NCBI RefSeq assembly: GCF_000217955.3
Contig: NZ_AFOY02000015.1
Coordinates: 186,001 to 250,000 of the forward strand
Reading direction: 5' to 3'
Length of the DNA stretch: 64,000 nucleotides
Source of the DNA: Pseudomonas fluorescens HK44
GTDB taxonomy: Bacteria; Pseudomonadota; Gammaproteobacteria; Pseudomonadales; Pseudomonadaceae
Part shown: piece after piece, positions 1-9,800 of the stretch
Position numbering within the stretch: position 1 is the stretch's first letter
Layout of the letters: every line of letters starts with the position of its first letter
Made by a program: the position numbers and the translations under genes
Notes under the pieces: generated by a model
What the model was told of the DNA's origin: nothing
Seen by the model: the letters and a program-made list of their open reading frames with translations, nothing else
Database searches by the model: none

Positions 1-1
1 C

Positions 2-1831
2 TATGCCAGCGCCCATCCGAAAGAGGGCATGCCGCTGGCGGTGACCGGGCTGACCGATCAGCAGTACCAGACGCTGCAACGCTGGCTGGCCTCCGGTGCG
101 CCAATCGACCAGCAGGGTCTGGTCCCCAGCGCCAGGGAAGGCTTGCAGGTCGTGCAGTGGGAAAACCTGCTGAACGCGCCGGGCGCCCGTGAAAGTCTGG
201 TGGCACGCTGGTTGTTCGAGCACTGGTTTCTGGCTCATGTCCACTTCAAGGACGGCGAGCCGGGGCACTTCTTCCAGTGGGTGCGTTCACGCACGCCAAC
301 GGGCCAGCCGATCGACCTGATCAACAGCCGTCGCCCGAACGATGATCCGGGCACCCAGGTGTATTACCGCTTGTGGCCGGTGCAAGGGGTGATCGTGCAC
401 AAGACACACATCACCTATGCGCTGAGCCCGGCGAAAATGGCCCGGGTCAAAACCCTGTTCTACAACGGCAACTGGCAGGTCCACGCCTTGCCCGGTTATG
501 GCCCGGAACGTCGGGCCAATCCGTTCGAGACCTTCCAGGCGATTCCGGCCCAGGCGCGGTATCAGTTCATGCTCGATAACGCCGAATACTTCGTGCGCAC
601 CTTTATCCGCGGCCCGGTCTGTCGCGGGCAGATTGCCACCGACGTGATTCGCGACAACTTCTGGGCGTTCTTCCAGGCGCCGGAACATGACCTGTACATC
701 ACCGATCCGAGTTATCGCGGCAAGGCCACGCCGTTGCTGGCCATGCCCGGCCAGAATGACGATGTCGGCAGCGTGTTGAGCCTGTGGCACGCCTACCGCG
801 ACAAGCGTAACGAGTACGAAGCCTTGCGCCGTGACACCTACGCCAAAGCACACGCGCCGAGTTGGTCGACCTTGTGGGCCGGTAACGACAACGCCTTGCT
901 GAGCATCTTCCGGCATTTTGACAGTGCCTCGGTGAACAAGGGCCTGATCGGTGAAGTGCCGCAGACCATGTGGCTGTTCGACTTCCCGTTGCTGGAGCGC
1001 ACCTATTATCAGCTGGCGGTCAACTTCGACGTCTTCGGCAACGTTTCCCACCAGGCGCAGACCCGGCTGTATTTCGACTTGATCCGTAACGGCGCCGAGC
1101 AGAACTTCCTGCGCCTGATGCCGGCCGATTCACGCGACGGGTATCTGGACGACTGGTATCAGAGCAGCGGCAAATTCAAGATGTGGCTGGATTACGAAAG
1201 CATCGACAACGACAAACCGACCGCGCTGAAACTCGACGAGACGGACCCCAAGCGCGACTTCGTCCAGCAATTGCTGATCCGTTACGGTGACCTGAACGCC
1301 AGGCCTGATCCGATCAATCGTTGCGACGGTGCTTATTGCTCACGGCCCAACATTGATCCGGCCTTGCAGAATGCCGAGCAGGCGTTGAGTCGTCTGACCG
1401 CACGCCCGGCGGCCGGGCTCAAGGTGATCGATCAGTTGCCGGAAGCGACGATGCTGCGCATCGAAAGTCGCAGCGGCCATCGCGAGGTGTACAGCCTGCT
1501 GCGCAACCGTGCCCACAGCAACGTGGCGTTCCTGCTCGGCGAGGCGTTGCGCTATCAGCCGGGGCTGGACACCTTGACCATTTATCCCGGCGTGCTGAGC
1601 AGCTACCCGAACTTCATATTCAACATTCCCGCTGAACAAGTGCCGGCGTTTGTCGCTGAGATGGAGAATGCCAAGGATGCCCAGGGCTTCGAGAAAATCG
1701 TCGAACACTGGGGCATTCGTCGCAGCCATCCGCAGTTCTGGCAGTATTTCCACGATTTAAGCCGGTATATCCACGAGACCGATCCGGTGGAAGAGGGTGT
1801 ACTGGACATGAATCGCTATGAAAACCTGTGA
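2..1831 (+). CDS. cti: Fatty acid cis/trans isomerase, 5'-partial
   Basis: Cti is a periplasmic haem enzyme that converts cis-unsaturated acyl chains of membrane phospholipids to trans, rigidifying the membrane under solvent or heat stress. The reading frame is open at the window edge, so only the C-terminal ~610 residues are seen; family members are about 760 residues. The missing N-terminus should hold the signal peptide and the CxxCH haem c site, which therefore cannot be checked. The visible part is Trp/Tyr-rich and collinear with the family over its whole length, ending in a TGA. It reads towards nfuA, 111 bp downstream, with no obvious terminator between. The first in-frame ATG (position 29) is internal, not a start. 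Confidence 0.9.
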   Translation, partial: YASAHPKEGMPLAVTGLTDQQYQTLQRWLASGAPIDQQGLVPSAREGLQVVQWENLLNAPGARESLVARWLFEHWFLAHVHFKDGEPGHFFQWVRSRTPTGQPIDLINSRRPNDDPGTQVYYRLWPVQGVIVHKTHITYALSPAKMARVKTLFYNGNWQVHALPGYGPERRANPFETFQAIPAQARYQFMLDNAEYFVRTFIRGPVCRGQIATDVIRDNFWAFFQAPEHDLYITDPSYRGKATPLLAMPGQNDDVGSVLSLWHAYRDKRNEYEALRRDTYAKAHAPSWSTLWAGNDNALLSIFRHFDSASVNKGLIGEVPQTMWLFDFPLLERTYYQLAVNFDVFGNVSHQAQTRLYFDLIRNGAEQNFLRLMPADSRDGYLDDWYQSSGKFKMWLDYESIDNDKPTALKLDETDPKRDFVQQLLIRYGDLNARPDPINRCDGAYCSRPNIDPALQNAEQALSRLTARPAAGLKVIDQLPEATMLRIESRSGHREVYSLLRNRAHSNVAFLLGEALRYQPGLDTLTIYPGVLSSYPNFIFNIPAEQVPAFVAEMENAKDAQGFEKIVEHWGIRRSHPQFWQYFHDLSRYIHETDPVEEGVLDMNRYENL

Positions 1832-2527
<696 letters not shown>

Positions 2528-2558
2528 GGTGTTCGCTGCGACATGAAAAAACGGCGCT

Positions 2559-2688
2559 GTGGCGAGGGAGCTTGCTCCCGCTCGATTGCGAAGCAATCGC
2601 AAGCCAGTCGATGCATTTACCCGTAATGAATGCGTTGGCTGATTTTGGGACCGCTTTGCGGTCCAGCGGGAGCAAGCTCCCTCGCCAC
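2559..2688. repeat. REPIN (paired REP, GTGGCGAGGGAGC family)
   Basis: Two REP sequences face each other. The left reads GTGGCGAGGGAGCTTGCTCC and the right is its reverse complement ending in CTCGCCAC, with about 80 bp between. The arms can fold into one long hairpin, and each REP is itself a small hairpin. The same family recurs at 5253, 10713 and 21712. It sits between the convergent ends of nfuA and cobM, where it may stabilise or end transcripts. Confidence 0.9.
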
Positions 2689-2695
2689 ATGTGCT

Positions 2696-3442
2696 TCAGG
2701 GGCGGTAAAGATGTGCATGCCCTGCACGGTACAGCGACGATTCGCTGAAAGTGTCACTGCCCAACACCCGACCCACCAGAATCAGCGCCGTACGCCGAAA
2801 TCCCTTGGCCTGAACCTTTTCGGCGATGTCTGCCAGCGTTCCCAGTACCCAATCCTGATCCGGCCAACTGGCCCGATGCACCACCGCAATCGGACAATCC
2901 GCGCCGTAATGCGGCAGCAGTTCGGCGACGATTTTCTCCAGGTGATTGACCCCCAGATGAATCGCCATGGTCGCGCCATGCCGGGCCAGGCTGCTGAATT
3001 CTTCGCCCGGCGGCATCGCGGTCTTGTCGGCGTAGCGGGTCAGGATGACGCTTTGCGAGATGTCCGGCAGCGTCAGTTCGGCGCCCAACAACGCTGCGCA
3101 AGCGGCCGTGGCGGTGACGCCGGGGATGATTTCAAACGGGATATTCAGCTCGCGCAAGTGACGGATCTGCTCGCCGATCGCCCCATACAGGCTCGGATCG
3201 CCGGAATGCACGCGCGCCACATCCTGGCCTTTGTCGTGGGCGATCCTGATCAGTTCGATGATCTGTTCCAGGTGCAATTCGGCGCTGTTGACCACCTGCT
3301 GCGCCTGATGGCCTTGCAGTACGGCTTCAGGCACCAGCGAGCCGGCATAGATGATCACCGGGCAGCAGCGAATCAGTCGCTGGCCCTTGACCGTGATCAG
3401 TTCCGGGTCGCCGGGACCTGCGCCAATGAAGTAGACGGTCAT
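2696..3442 (-). CDS. cobM: Precorrin-4 C(11)-methyltransferase
   Basis: CobM transfers a methyl group from S-adenosylmethionine to C-11 of precorrin-4 in the aerobic cobalamin pathway. The protein (248 residues) opens with the SAM-methyltransferase motif VYFIGAGPGDPEL and contains the conserved HSGDPSLYGAIGEQ and AACAALLGAELTLP segments. I chose the ATG at 3442 because AGGAG lies six bases before it and the family starts there; an ATG 54 bp upstream is in frame but has no such site. It is the last gene of the riboswitch-led cbtB-cbtA-cobE-cobM operon, 81 bp after cobE. Confidence 0.95.
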   Translation of the reverse strand: MTVYFIGAGPGDPELITVKGQRLIRCCPVIIYAGSLVPEAVLQGHQAQQVVNSAELHLEQIIELIRIAHDKGQDVARVHSGDPSLYGAIGEQIRHLRELNIPFEIIPGVTATAACAALLGAELTLPDISQSVILTRYADKTAMPPGEEFSSLARHGATMAIHLGVNHLEKIVAELLPHYGADCPIAVVHRASWPDQDWVLGTLADIAEKVQAKGFRRTALILVGRVLGSDTFSESSLYRAGHAHLYRP

Positions 3443-3523
3443 GGCCGGCTCCTGTGAAAAATTGTCAAAGCAAGGCTTCAGATGAAGATTGCTCATGATC
3501 GAAGGCGGGGATTATCGAGGATT

Positions 3524-3937
3524 TTACGCGGCACCGGCCAACGCAAACGTCGCCTGGGCATATTTTTGTCGCGGGATCAGCAATTTTGCCGGTGCCTGCG
3601 CCAGTTGTTCGGCGAGGGCCAGTGCAGCGCTTTCCGCTATGCCATAGCAACCAGTGCGCTCAAAGGCAATTTGCGAGCGATGGCTGAGTTGCGGTTGATA
3701 GCCGGCCAATTGTTCGCTGCTGAAGTACAGCAATGGCAGCGCCAGTTGTGCGGCCAACTCGATCAGGCCAGGTTCATCACGTTTGAGGTCGATACTGGCC
3801 AGGGCCTTGATCGCCTGTAATTCGATGTGATGAGCCTGCAACGCCTGATCGAGCAACGCGCGCAGCGTGCTGGCCGGGCAGCCGCGCTGGCAGCCCAGGC
3901 CGACCACCAGGGTCGGCGCCGCGCCCGTTTCACTCAT
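3524..3937 (-). CDS. cobE: Cobalamin biosynthesis protein CobE (CbiG C-terminal domain)
   Basis: CobE is a small corrin-pathway protein equivalent to the C-terminal domain of CbiG; it is proposed to help acetaldehyde release or intermediate handling around precorrin-5. The 137-residue sequence has the family's opening VVGLGCQRGCPASTL, the middle ALASIDLKRDEPGL and the late GCYGIAESAAL block. Its start codon overlaps the cbtA stop by 4 bp (ATGA), indicating translational coupling. Placement between cbtA and cobM in a B12-riboswitch operon agrees with the call. Confidence 0.9.
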   Translation of the reverse strand: MSETGAAPTLVVGLGCQRGCPASTLRALLDQALQAHHIELQAIKALASIDLKRDEPGLIELAAQLALPLLYFSSEQLAGYQPQLSHRSQIAFERTGCYGIAESAALALAEQLAQAPAKLLIPRQKYAQATFALAGAA

Positions 3938-4635
3938 GCCTGGTATTGATCATCGCTTTTGCGGCGGAACAACCAGGCGCTGATCAGGCCCATGGCCAGC
4001 CAGAACGCGGCGTTGGTCAGCTGCGAGGCGATCTTGAATTGCGCTTCGAGGGCTTCGGGGGCCAGCATCGAATGCACTTCAGGCTGCGGCGCGCCGATGA
4101 TGTGCGGCACGGCCAGAATGGCGGCACCGAGCACTTTCAGCAGCCAATGCCGGGCGAACACGATCAGCGCGATACCGACAGCGGTGGACGCTGCCGTGCT
4201 GATCCACCAGATCTGCCGTTGTGCCAGGTCTGCGGCAGCAGTCCCCGGCAATTCCGGCGGCAAGCCCAGGGTCGGTGCGAGGACGAAGGTCGCGTAACCG
4301 GCCAGTCCCCAGAGCAGACCTTGAGAGGTGCGAGTCGGGGCGCGCAGGGTGTAGAGACCGGCGAGCATCAGCGCAAAACCGACAGCAACCACCAGATTGC
4401 CGCCAGTGGTCGACAGCACGCGCTGCCAGCCGTCTTCCGGTTCCCAAGCTTCTGCATCGTGGGTGTGGCCAGCCATGGCGCCTTCGGCATGTTCATGGAC
4501 TTCAGCCGCCGGGGCTTTTTCGTAGGTCTCAGCCTGAAGAATCAGCGGTGCGACCCAGAAGCTTTGCAGCAGGGTCAGCAGCAGGGCGGCCAGCAAGCCG
4601 GTGAAACCTGCGGTTTGCGCAATACGCTTGATCAT
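3934..4635 (-). CDS. cbtA: Cobalt transporter subunit CbtA
   Basis: CbtA is a predicted membrane subunit of a B12-regulated cobalt uptake system. The 233-residue protein has about five or six hydrophobic segments, beginning with a helix at residues ~8-25. A periplasmic-type His-rich loop (HEHAEGAMAGHTHDAEAWEPEDGW) follows and could bind cobalt. The start is the ATG at 4635 (MIKRIAQTAG), matching the family; the frame extends upstream over cbtB but that stretch is basic and not family-like. It lies 11 bp after cbtB and overlaps cobE by 4 bp. Confidence 0.9.
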   Translation of the reverse strand: MIKRIAQTAGFTGLLAALLLTLLQSFWVAPLILQAETYEKAPAAEVHEHAEGAMAGHTHDAEAWEPEDGWQRVLSTTGGNLVVAVGFALMLAGLYTLRAPTRTSQGLLWGLAGYATFVLAPTLGLPPELPGTAAADLAQRQIWWISTAASTAVGIALIVFARHWLLKVLGAAILAVPHIIGAPQPEVHSMLAPEALEAQFKIASQLTNAAFWLAMGLISAWLFRRKSDDQYQA

Positions 4636-4646
4636 CTCGGCAGGTC

Positions 4647-4838
4647 TCAGTGGCACGGGAAGGCGGAACTGTGACGGGTATCGTGGGCGGCGTTGTGCAC
4701 CGCGTCGATATGCGAGAAACCGGCAAAATACACAAGGCATGCGCCCAGGATCGATGCGCCGATAGCGGCCACGAGGCGTTGGCTCAGGGTGGAGGTGGTG
4801 GTGGCGGTAGTGTGGCGAGTGCTGCTGATGATCGACAT
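4647..4838 (-). CDS. cbtB: Cobalt transporter subunit CbtB
   Basis: CbtB is the small partner of CbtA: one transmembrane helix followed by a metal-binding tail. The 63-residue protein shows exactly this layout. A Ser/Thr-rich N-terminus is followed by a helix at about residues 23-41, then a C-terminus with His at HIDAVHNAAHDTRH and a final FPCH. An AGGGAAG ribosome site precedes the ATG. It is the first gene after the minus-strand cobalamin riboswitch, about 120 bp from the end of the aptamer, so cobalt import should be shut off when B12 is sufficient. Confidence 0.93.
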   Translation of the reverse strand: MSIISSTRHTTATTTSTLSQRLVAAIGASILGACLVYFAGFSHIDAVHNAAHDTRHSSAFPCH

Positions 4839-4959
4839 GGCGCTTCCCTCTGGTCAGTCAGTGGGTGAATCGAGCGCATGAAACCCCCCGCGAGCCAGGC
4901 ACGCAGAGGCTAAAACAGCGCCCGCCCACCGCGGGTTTGTTATTCGTTGCCCTGTGTAG

Positions 4960-5185
4960 CAAGGCACTATGTGTTGCGGGCCGGTCTCCGGGCTCACGAG
5001 GGGCTGGCATTCGCCGAACCTGCAAGAATCGCCTTCCCATGCCGAACTTCTGGCACAGTGGATCTGATTCTTCGCTCGCTTACCGTTGCGGGGGCAGCAC
5101 CGGACTGACATGGCTTTTGAGTAAAGCACATGATTCACCGGTTTCCCGTTTCACCCTGTGAAGGGCACCCGTAACAAGGCGTGTA
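4960..5185 (-). promoter_or_regulatory. Cobalamin riboswitch upstream of cbtB
   Basis: Read on the minus strand, the conserved blocks of the AdoCbl aptamer occur in order. First come ACGGGTGCC and GGGAAACCGGTGAATC, then the core GTGCTGCCCCCGCAACGGTAA. After a variable arm come GAATGCCAGCC and the B12 box region GAGCCCGGAGACCGGCC. The element ends ~120 bp before cbtB. It should repress cbtB-cbtA-cobE-cobM when cobalamin binds. Confidence 0.93.
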
Positions 5186-5252
5186 GGAGAGCATGGGCGA
5201 GGGCGGGGCGTCAATTGGCAAGTGTTCTCAGTTGAGGTCTACGCAGAACGCT

Positions 5253-5371
5253 GTGGCGAGGGAGCTTGCTCCCGCTCGGCGGCGCAGCCGTCGTAAATCG
5301 TGTGCACGCGGTGTACTTGAGGGAATGAGGGGGCCGCTTCGCGACCCAGCGGGAGCAAGCTCCCTCGCCAC
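5253..5371. repeat. REPIN (GTGGCGAGGGAGC family)
   Basis: A left arm GTGGCGAGGGAGCTTGCTCC and an inverted right arm ending CTCGCCAC enclose about 70 bp. The unit lies in the gap between two divergent cobalamin riboswitches, so it separates the promoters of the two B12 operons. Confidence 0.88.
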
Positions 5372-5429
5372 AATAGGATCATCGCAATCCCCCTGCGATC
5401 ATTGACCCGCTCCGATGCGATGCGTAGCC

Positions 5430-5625
5430 TTGCGCTTTCGAGGTTCTTCGGCGCGTGCGCCGAAGCTAAGAAGGGAACGCGGTCGATGCCGCGGCTGCCC
5501 CCGCAACTGTGAACGGTTTCGTTTCTGCCATACCACTGCGCTTTTTTGTTTTCAGGCGCGGGAAGGTGCAGGAACCGCCAGTCGAAAGACCGGCCCACCG
5601 TCAGCCAGGAGACCTGCCTCGATAC
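5430..5625 (+). promoter_or_regulatory. Cobalamin riboswitch upstream of cobW
   Basis: Conserved aptamer blocks are present in order on the plus strand. They are a GAGGTTCTTCGGCGC/GCGCCGAAGC stem, GAAGGGAACGCGGT, the core GGCTGCCCCCGCAACTGTGA, a variable arm with GGCGCGGGAAGGTGCAGGAA, and the closing B12 box GTCAGCCAGGAGACCTGCC. It ends ~110 bp before the cobW start and should control cobW-cobN and possibly chlI/chlD. Confidence 0.95.
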
Positions 5626-5733
5626 AGATTCTCACTACAACCGGGCGGGGTGATCCGGTGGCGAACTCTTCCGCGCGCTCAAGCGCCGCCGGTTGTCGTC
5701 CCGTATGCCCGCCACCTTGCCAAAGGGCATCCG

Positions 5734-6801
5734 ATGAAAACACTGGCCAAACTTCCCGTCACCATCGTTACCGGTTTCCTCGGTTCGGGCAAAACCACCT
5801 TGCTGCGACACATGCTCGATAACGCCCAGGGCCGGCGCATCGCGGTGATCGTCAACGAGTTTGGCGAGTTGGGTATCGACGGCGAAATCCTCAAGCAATG
5901 CTCCATCGGCTGTACCATCGAGGAAGCCAACGGCCGCGTGTATGAGCTGGCCAACGGCTGCCTGTGCTGCACCGTTCAGGAAGAGTTCTTCCCGGTGATG
6001 CGCGAACTGGTTGCCCGTCGCGGTGACCTGGATCACATCCTCATCGAAACCTCCGGCCTGGCCCTGCCAAAACCGCTGGTTCAAGCCTTCCAGTGGCCGG
6101 AAATCCGCAGCGCCTGCACCGTGGACGCAGTGATCACTGTGGTCGACAGCCCGGCCGTGGCCGCCGGCACCTTCGCCGCATTCCCGGATCAGGTCGACGC
6201 CCAGCGCAAACTCGACCCGAACCTGGACCACGAATCGCCGCTGCACGAGCTGTTCGCCGACCAATTGGCCAGCGCCGACCTGGTGATCCTCAACAAGGCC
6301 GACCTGATCAGCCCTGCGGATCTGGCCAAAGTGCGCCTGGAAGTCGCCGAAGAACTGCCGCCAGCGGTGAAAATCATTGAAGCCAGCAGCGGTCGCTTGC
6401 CGCTGGACGTGTTGATCGGCCTGGGTGCCGGCTCCGAAGAACACATCGACAGCCGTCACAGCCACCACGACCATCACCACGATGGCGACGACCACGATGA
6501 TCATGATCACGACGCCTTCGATTCGATTTCCATCGAACTGCCGCAAGCCGATGAAAGCCTGTTGCTCGATGCCCTGACTCAATTGGTGGTCCAGCACGGC
6601 ATCCTGCGGGTCAAGGGTTTCGCCGCGATCCCGAACAAGCCGATGCGCTTGCTGATCCAGGGCGTGGGCACGCGTTTCGACAAACACTTCGACCGCCAAT
6701 GGGCCGCAGACGAAGCGCGCAGCACCCGTCTGGTGCTGATCGGCCAGCAACTGGACGCCGCCTTGCTCGAAGCGCAATTGCGCGCCGCGCTCAGCGTTTA
6801 A
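5734..6801 (+). CDS. cobW: CobW GTP-binding metallochaperone of the cobalamin pathway
   Basis: CobW is a G3E-family GTPase thought to hand Co(II) to the cobaltochelatase. The 355-residue protein has the Walker A GFLGSGKTT near residue 14, the metal-site GCLCCT motif near residue 77, NKAD for guanine specificity, a His/Asp-rich stretch (HSHHDHHHDGDDHDDHDHD, residues ~245-263) and the C-terminal CobW_C domain. I chose the ATG at 5734 (MKTLAKLPVTIVTG); the frame continues upstream through the riboswitch, which is not coding. The stop is 3 bp from the cobN start, so the two are coupled, as expected for chaperone and chelatase. Confidence 0.96.
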   Translation: MKTLAKLPVTIVTGFLGSGKTTLLRHMLDNAQGRRIAVIVNEFGELGIDGEILKQCSIGCTIEEANGRVYELANGCLCCTVQEEFFPVMRELVARRGDLDHILIETSGLALPKPLVQAFQWPEIRSACTVDAVITVVDSPAVAAGTFAAFPDQVDAQRKLDPNLDHESPLHELFADQLASADLVILNKADLISPADLAKVRLEVAEELPPAVKIIEASSGRLPLDVLIGLGAGSEEHIDSRHSHHDHHHDGDDHDDHDHDAFDSISIELPQADESLLLDALTQLVVQHGILRVKGFAAIPNKPMRLLIQGVGTRFDKHFDRQWAADEARSTRLVLIGQQLDAALLEAQLRAALSV

Positions 6802-6804
6802 CCC

Positions 6805-9800
6805 ATGCACCTGCTCAGGACCCAGCCCGGCGGTTTCGTCTCGGATGACAACATTGCCGACCTTGGCCAAACCCCCGCCGAGCTGGTGATTCTGTGCAGC
6901 GGCGACTCCAGCCTGGCGCTGCTCGCCGAAGCGGCGCAGCAGTTGCCCGAGGACTATCCGAGCCTGCGCCTGGCCAACCCGATGCAGGTGCAGAATCACG
7001 CCTCGGTCGACTTGTACGTCGACGAAGTGCTGCGCCACGCCAAGGTGATTCTGATCTCGCTGCACGGCGGGATCGCCTATTGGCGCTACGGCATCGAACG
7101 CCTGGTGGAGCTGTCGCAACGCGGTGTGCAACTGATTCTGGTGCCGGGCGATGACCGTCCCGATCCGGAACTCAGCGACCTCAGCACCGTGCCTGTCGAA
7201 GACCGCGAGCGGCTTTGGCACTTTTTGCGTCAGGGTGGCATGGGCAATGCGCTGGATTTGTATCGCTGCCTGGCCAGTCGTTGGCTGGGCCGCGATTACA
7301 ACTGGTCCGAACCGCACACCTTGCCGCGTACCGCGATTTACCACCCACACAAAAGCAACGCAACGCTGGGCGATTGGCAAGCCGACTGGCAGGTTGATCA
7401 GCCGGTGGCGGCGGTGCTGTTTTACCGTTCGCACTTGCAGGCGGCGAATACCGCTTTCATCGATGTTTTTTGCCAACGCTTGCAGGCCGCGGGACTGAAT
7501 CCGCTGCCGATAGCGCTGGCCAGTTTGAAAGAGCCCGGCTGCCTGACGGTGGTCGAAGATTGGCTGGATGAAGTGCAGGCCTCGGTGATTCTGAACACCA
7601 CCGGGTTTGCTCAATCGAGCCCAGAAGCCCCGCACCTACGGCCCTTCCGGCGCAATATCCCGGTGATCCAGGCGATCTGCGCCCAGGACAACGAACCCGG
7701 TTGGCGCGCCAGCGAGCAAGGGCTCGGCCCGCGGGATCTGGCGATGCACATCGCTTTGCCAGAGCTCGATGGGCGGATCATCAGCCGACCGATCAGCTTC
7801 AAGGACCTGGCCTGGCGCAGTGAACGCAGTCAGTCCGACGTGGTCTGCTATCGACCGCAACCCGAACGCATGGACTTTGTCGCCGAACTGGCGCGACGCT
7901 GGGTCGAGCTGGCGCGGGTGCCCCATGCTGAAAAACGCATTGCGCTGATCCTTGCCAACTACCCGACCCGCGACGGGCGGATTGGCAACGGCGTTGGCCT
8001 CGACACACCGGCCGCGGCGCTGAATATCCTGCGGGCGCTGCACGCCGAAGGTTATCCATTGCCCGCCGATTTGCCGGAAAGCGGCACCGCACTGATTCAG
8101 CAATTGCTCGGTGGGGTCAGCAATGACCTGGAGAACATCGACCTGCGTCCGTGCCAGCAAAGCCTGGCACTGGACGACTATTATTCGATGTTCAACGCCT
8201 TGCCCGAAGCCAACCGTGCAGCGGTGCTGGAGCGTTGGGGATCGCCTGAAAACGACCCGATGTTCCGCAACGGACGAATGATGGTCGCGGGGCTCAGGTT
8301 TGGCCTGACCTTTGTCGGTATTCAGCCGGCGCGCGGTTATCAGGTCGATCCGAGCGCGGTCTATCACGACCCGGACCTGGTGCCGCCTCATGGTTACCTG
8401 GCGTTCTATTTCTGGTTGCGTCAGGCATACGGCGCCCATGCGGTGATTCACGTCGGCAAGCACGGCAACCTCGAATGGTTGCCGGGCAAGGGCGTTGGTC
8501 TGTCCGAAAGCTGCTGGCCGGACGCGTTGCTCGGGCCGCTGCCGAACATCTATCCGTTTATCGTCAACGATCCGGGCGAGGGTGCGCAGGCCAAACGTCG
8601 GACGCAGGCGGTGATCATCGATCACCTGATGCCGCCGCTGACCCGCGCCGAAACCTACGGTCCGTTGCGCAATCTGGAACTGTTGGCCGACGAGTATTAC
8701 GAGGCGCAGTTGCTCGACCCGCGCCGTGCACGTGAGTTGCAGCGCGACATCCTCAATCTGGTGCGTGAAACCCACATCGACCGTGAATTGCAGCTGGACG
8801 AGAAGCTCGACAGCGACGCCGATGCCGCGATCTGGTTGCCGCGTCTGGACACCTATTTGTGCGACCTCAAAGAGTCGCAGATTCGCGACGGCCTGCATGT
8901 GTTCGGCGAATCGCCACGCGGGCGTCTGCGGATCGACACCTTGTTGGCGTTGCTGCGGATTCCGCGCGGTGACGGCCGTGGCGCGCAATCGAGTCTGTTG
9001 CGGGCCTTGGCCAAGGCGTTCGCGCTGGGCTTCGATCCACTGGATTGTTCTTTGGCGGACCCGTGGGTCGGGCCAAGACCGGCGGAGCTGCAATCGCTTA
9101 GCGATGAGGCCTGGCGTACGGCGGGCGATACCCGTGAACGTCTGGAATTGTTCGCCACTCAACTGATCTCGCAGACTGTGAATACCGAGGTCGAGCTACT
9201 GACCCCGTCTCAAGCCAAACCCGGTCCCTGTGGGAGCGAGCCTGCTCGCGAAGCGGTTGATCATTCAACATTGATGTCGATTGACCCAGCGCTTTCGCGA
9301 GCAGGCTCGCTCCCTCAGGAGGCAGGTTGGTCTGACGTGAAAGCAATCATCGACAACCTGTGTGAAGTGGTTGCTCCAAGACTGGACGCCTGCGGTCCGG
9401 CAGAAATGCGCGGTCTGCTGGATGCACTCAGCGGTCGCTTTGTTCCGGCAGGGCCGAGTGGCGCACCGAGTCGCGGACGCCTTGATGTGCTGCCCACCGG
9501 GCGCAATTTCTACTCGGTGGACGTGCGCAACCTGCCGACCACCACCGCCTGGCGCATTGGTTTCCAGTCGGCGAACCTGATTCTTGAGCGGCACCTGCAG
9601 GACCACGGCGATCATTTGCGCCAGTTGGGTTTGTCGGTCTGGGGCACGGCGACCATGCGCACCGGCGGTGACGATATTGCCCAGGCCATGGCGCTGATGG
9701 GCGTGCGTCCGGTCTGGGCGACAGGCAGTCAGCGGGTCGACGACTTCGAGATTCTGCCGCTGAGCCTGCTCGACCGGCCACGAGTGGACGTGACGTTGCG

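Noticed and set aside
287..1051. Long minus-strand open frame (254 codons) opposite cti
   Set aside because: It is the antisense of a clear Cti coding region in a GC-rich genome, with low-complexity Gln/Val/Arg composition and no family pattern.
5635..7635. 666-codon minus-strand frame across cobW and cobN
   Set aside because: The frame mirrors the cobW and cobN codons; its His/Val/Gln-rich repeats are the antisense of cobW's His/Asp stretch. No start signal or homologous pattern.
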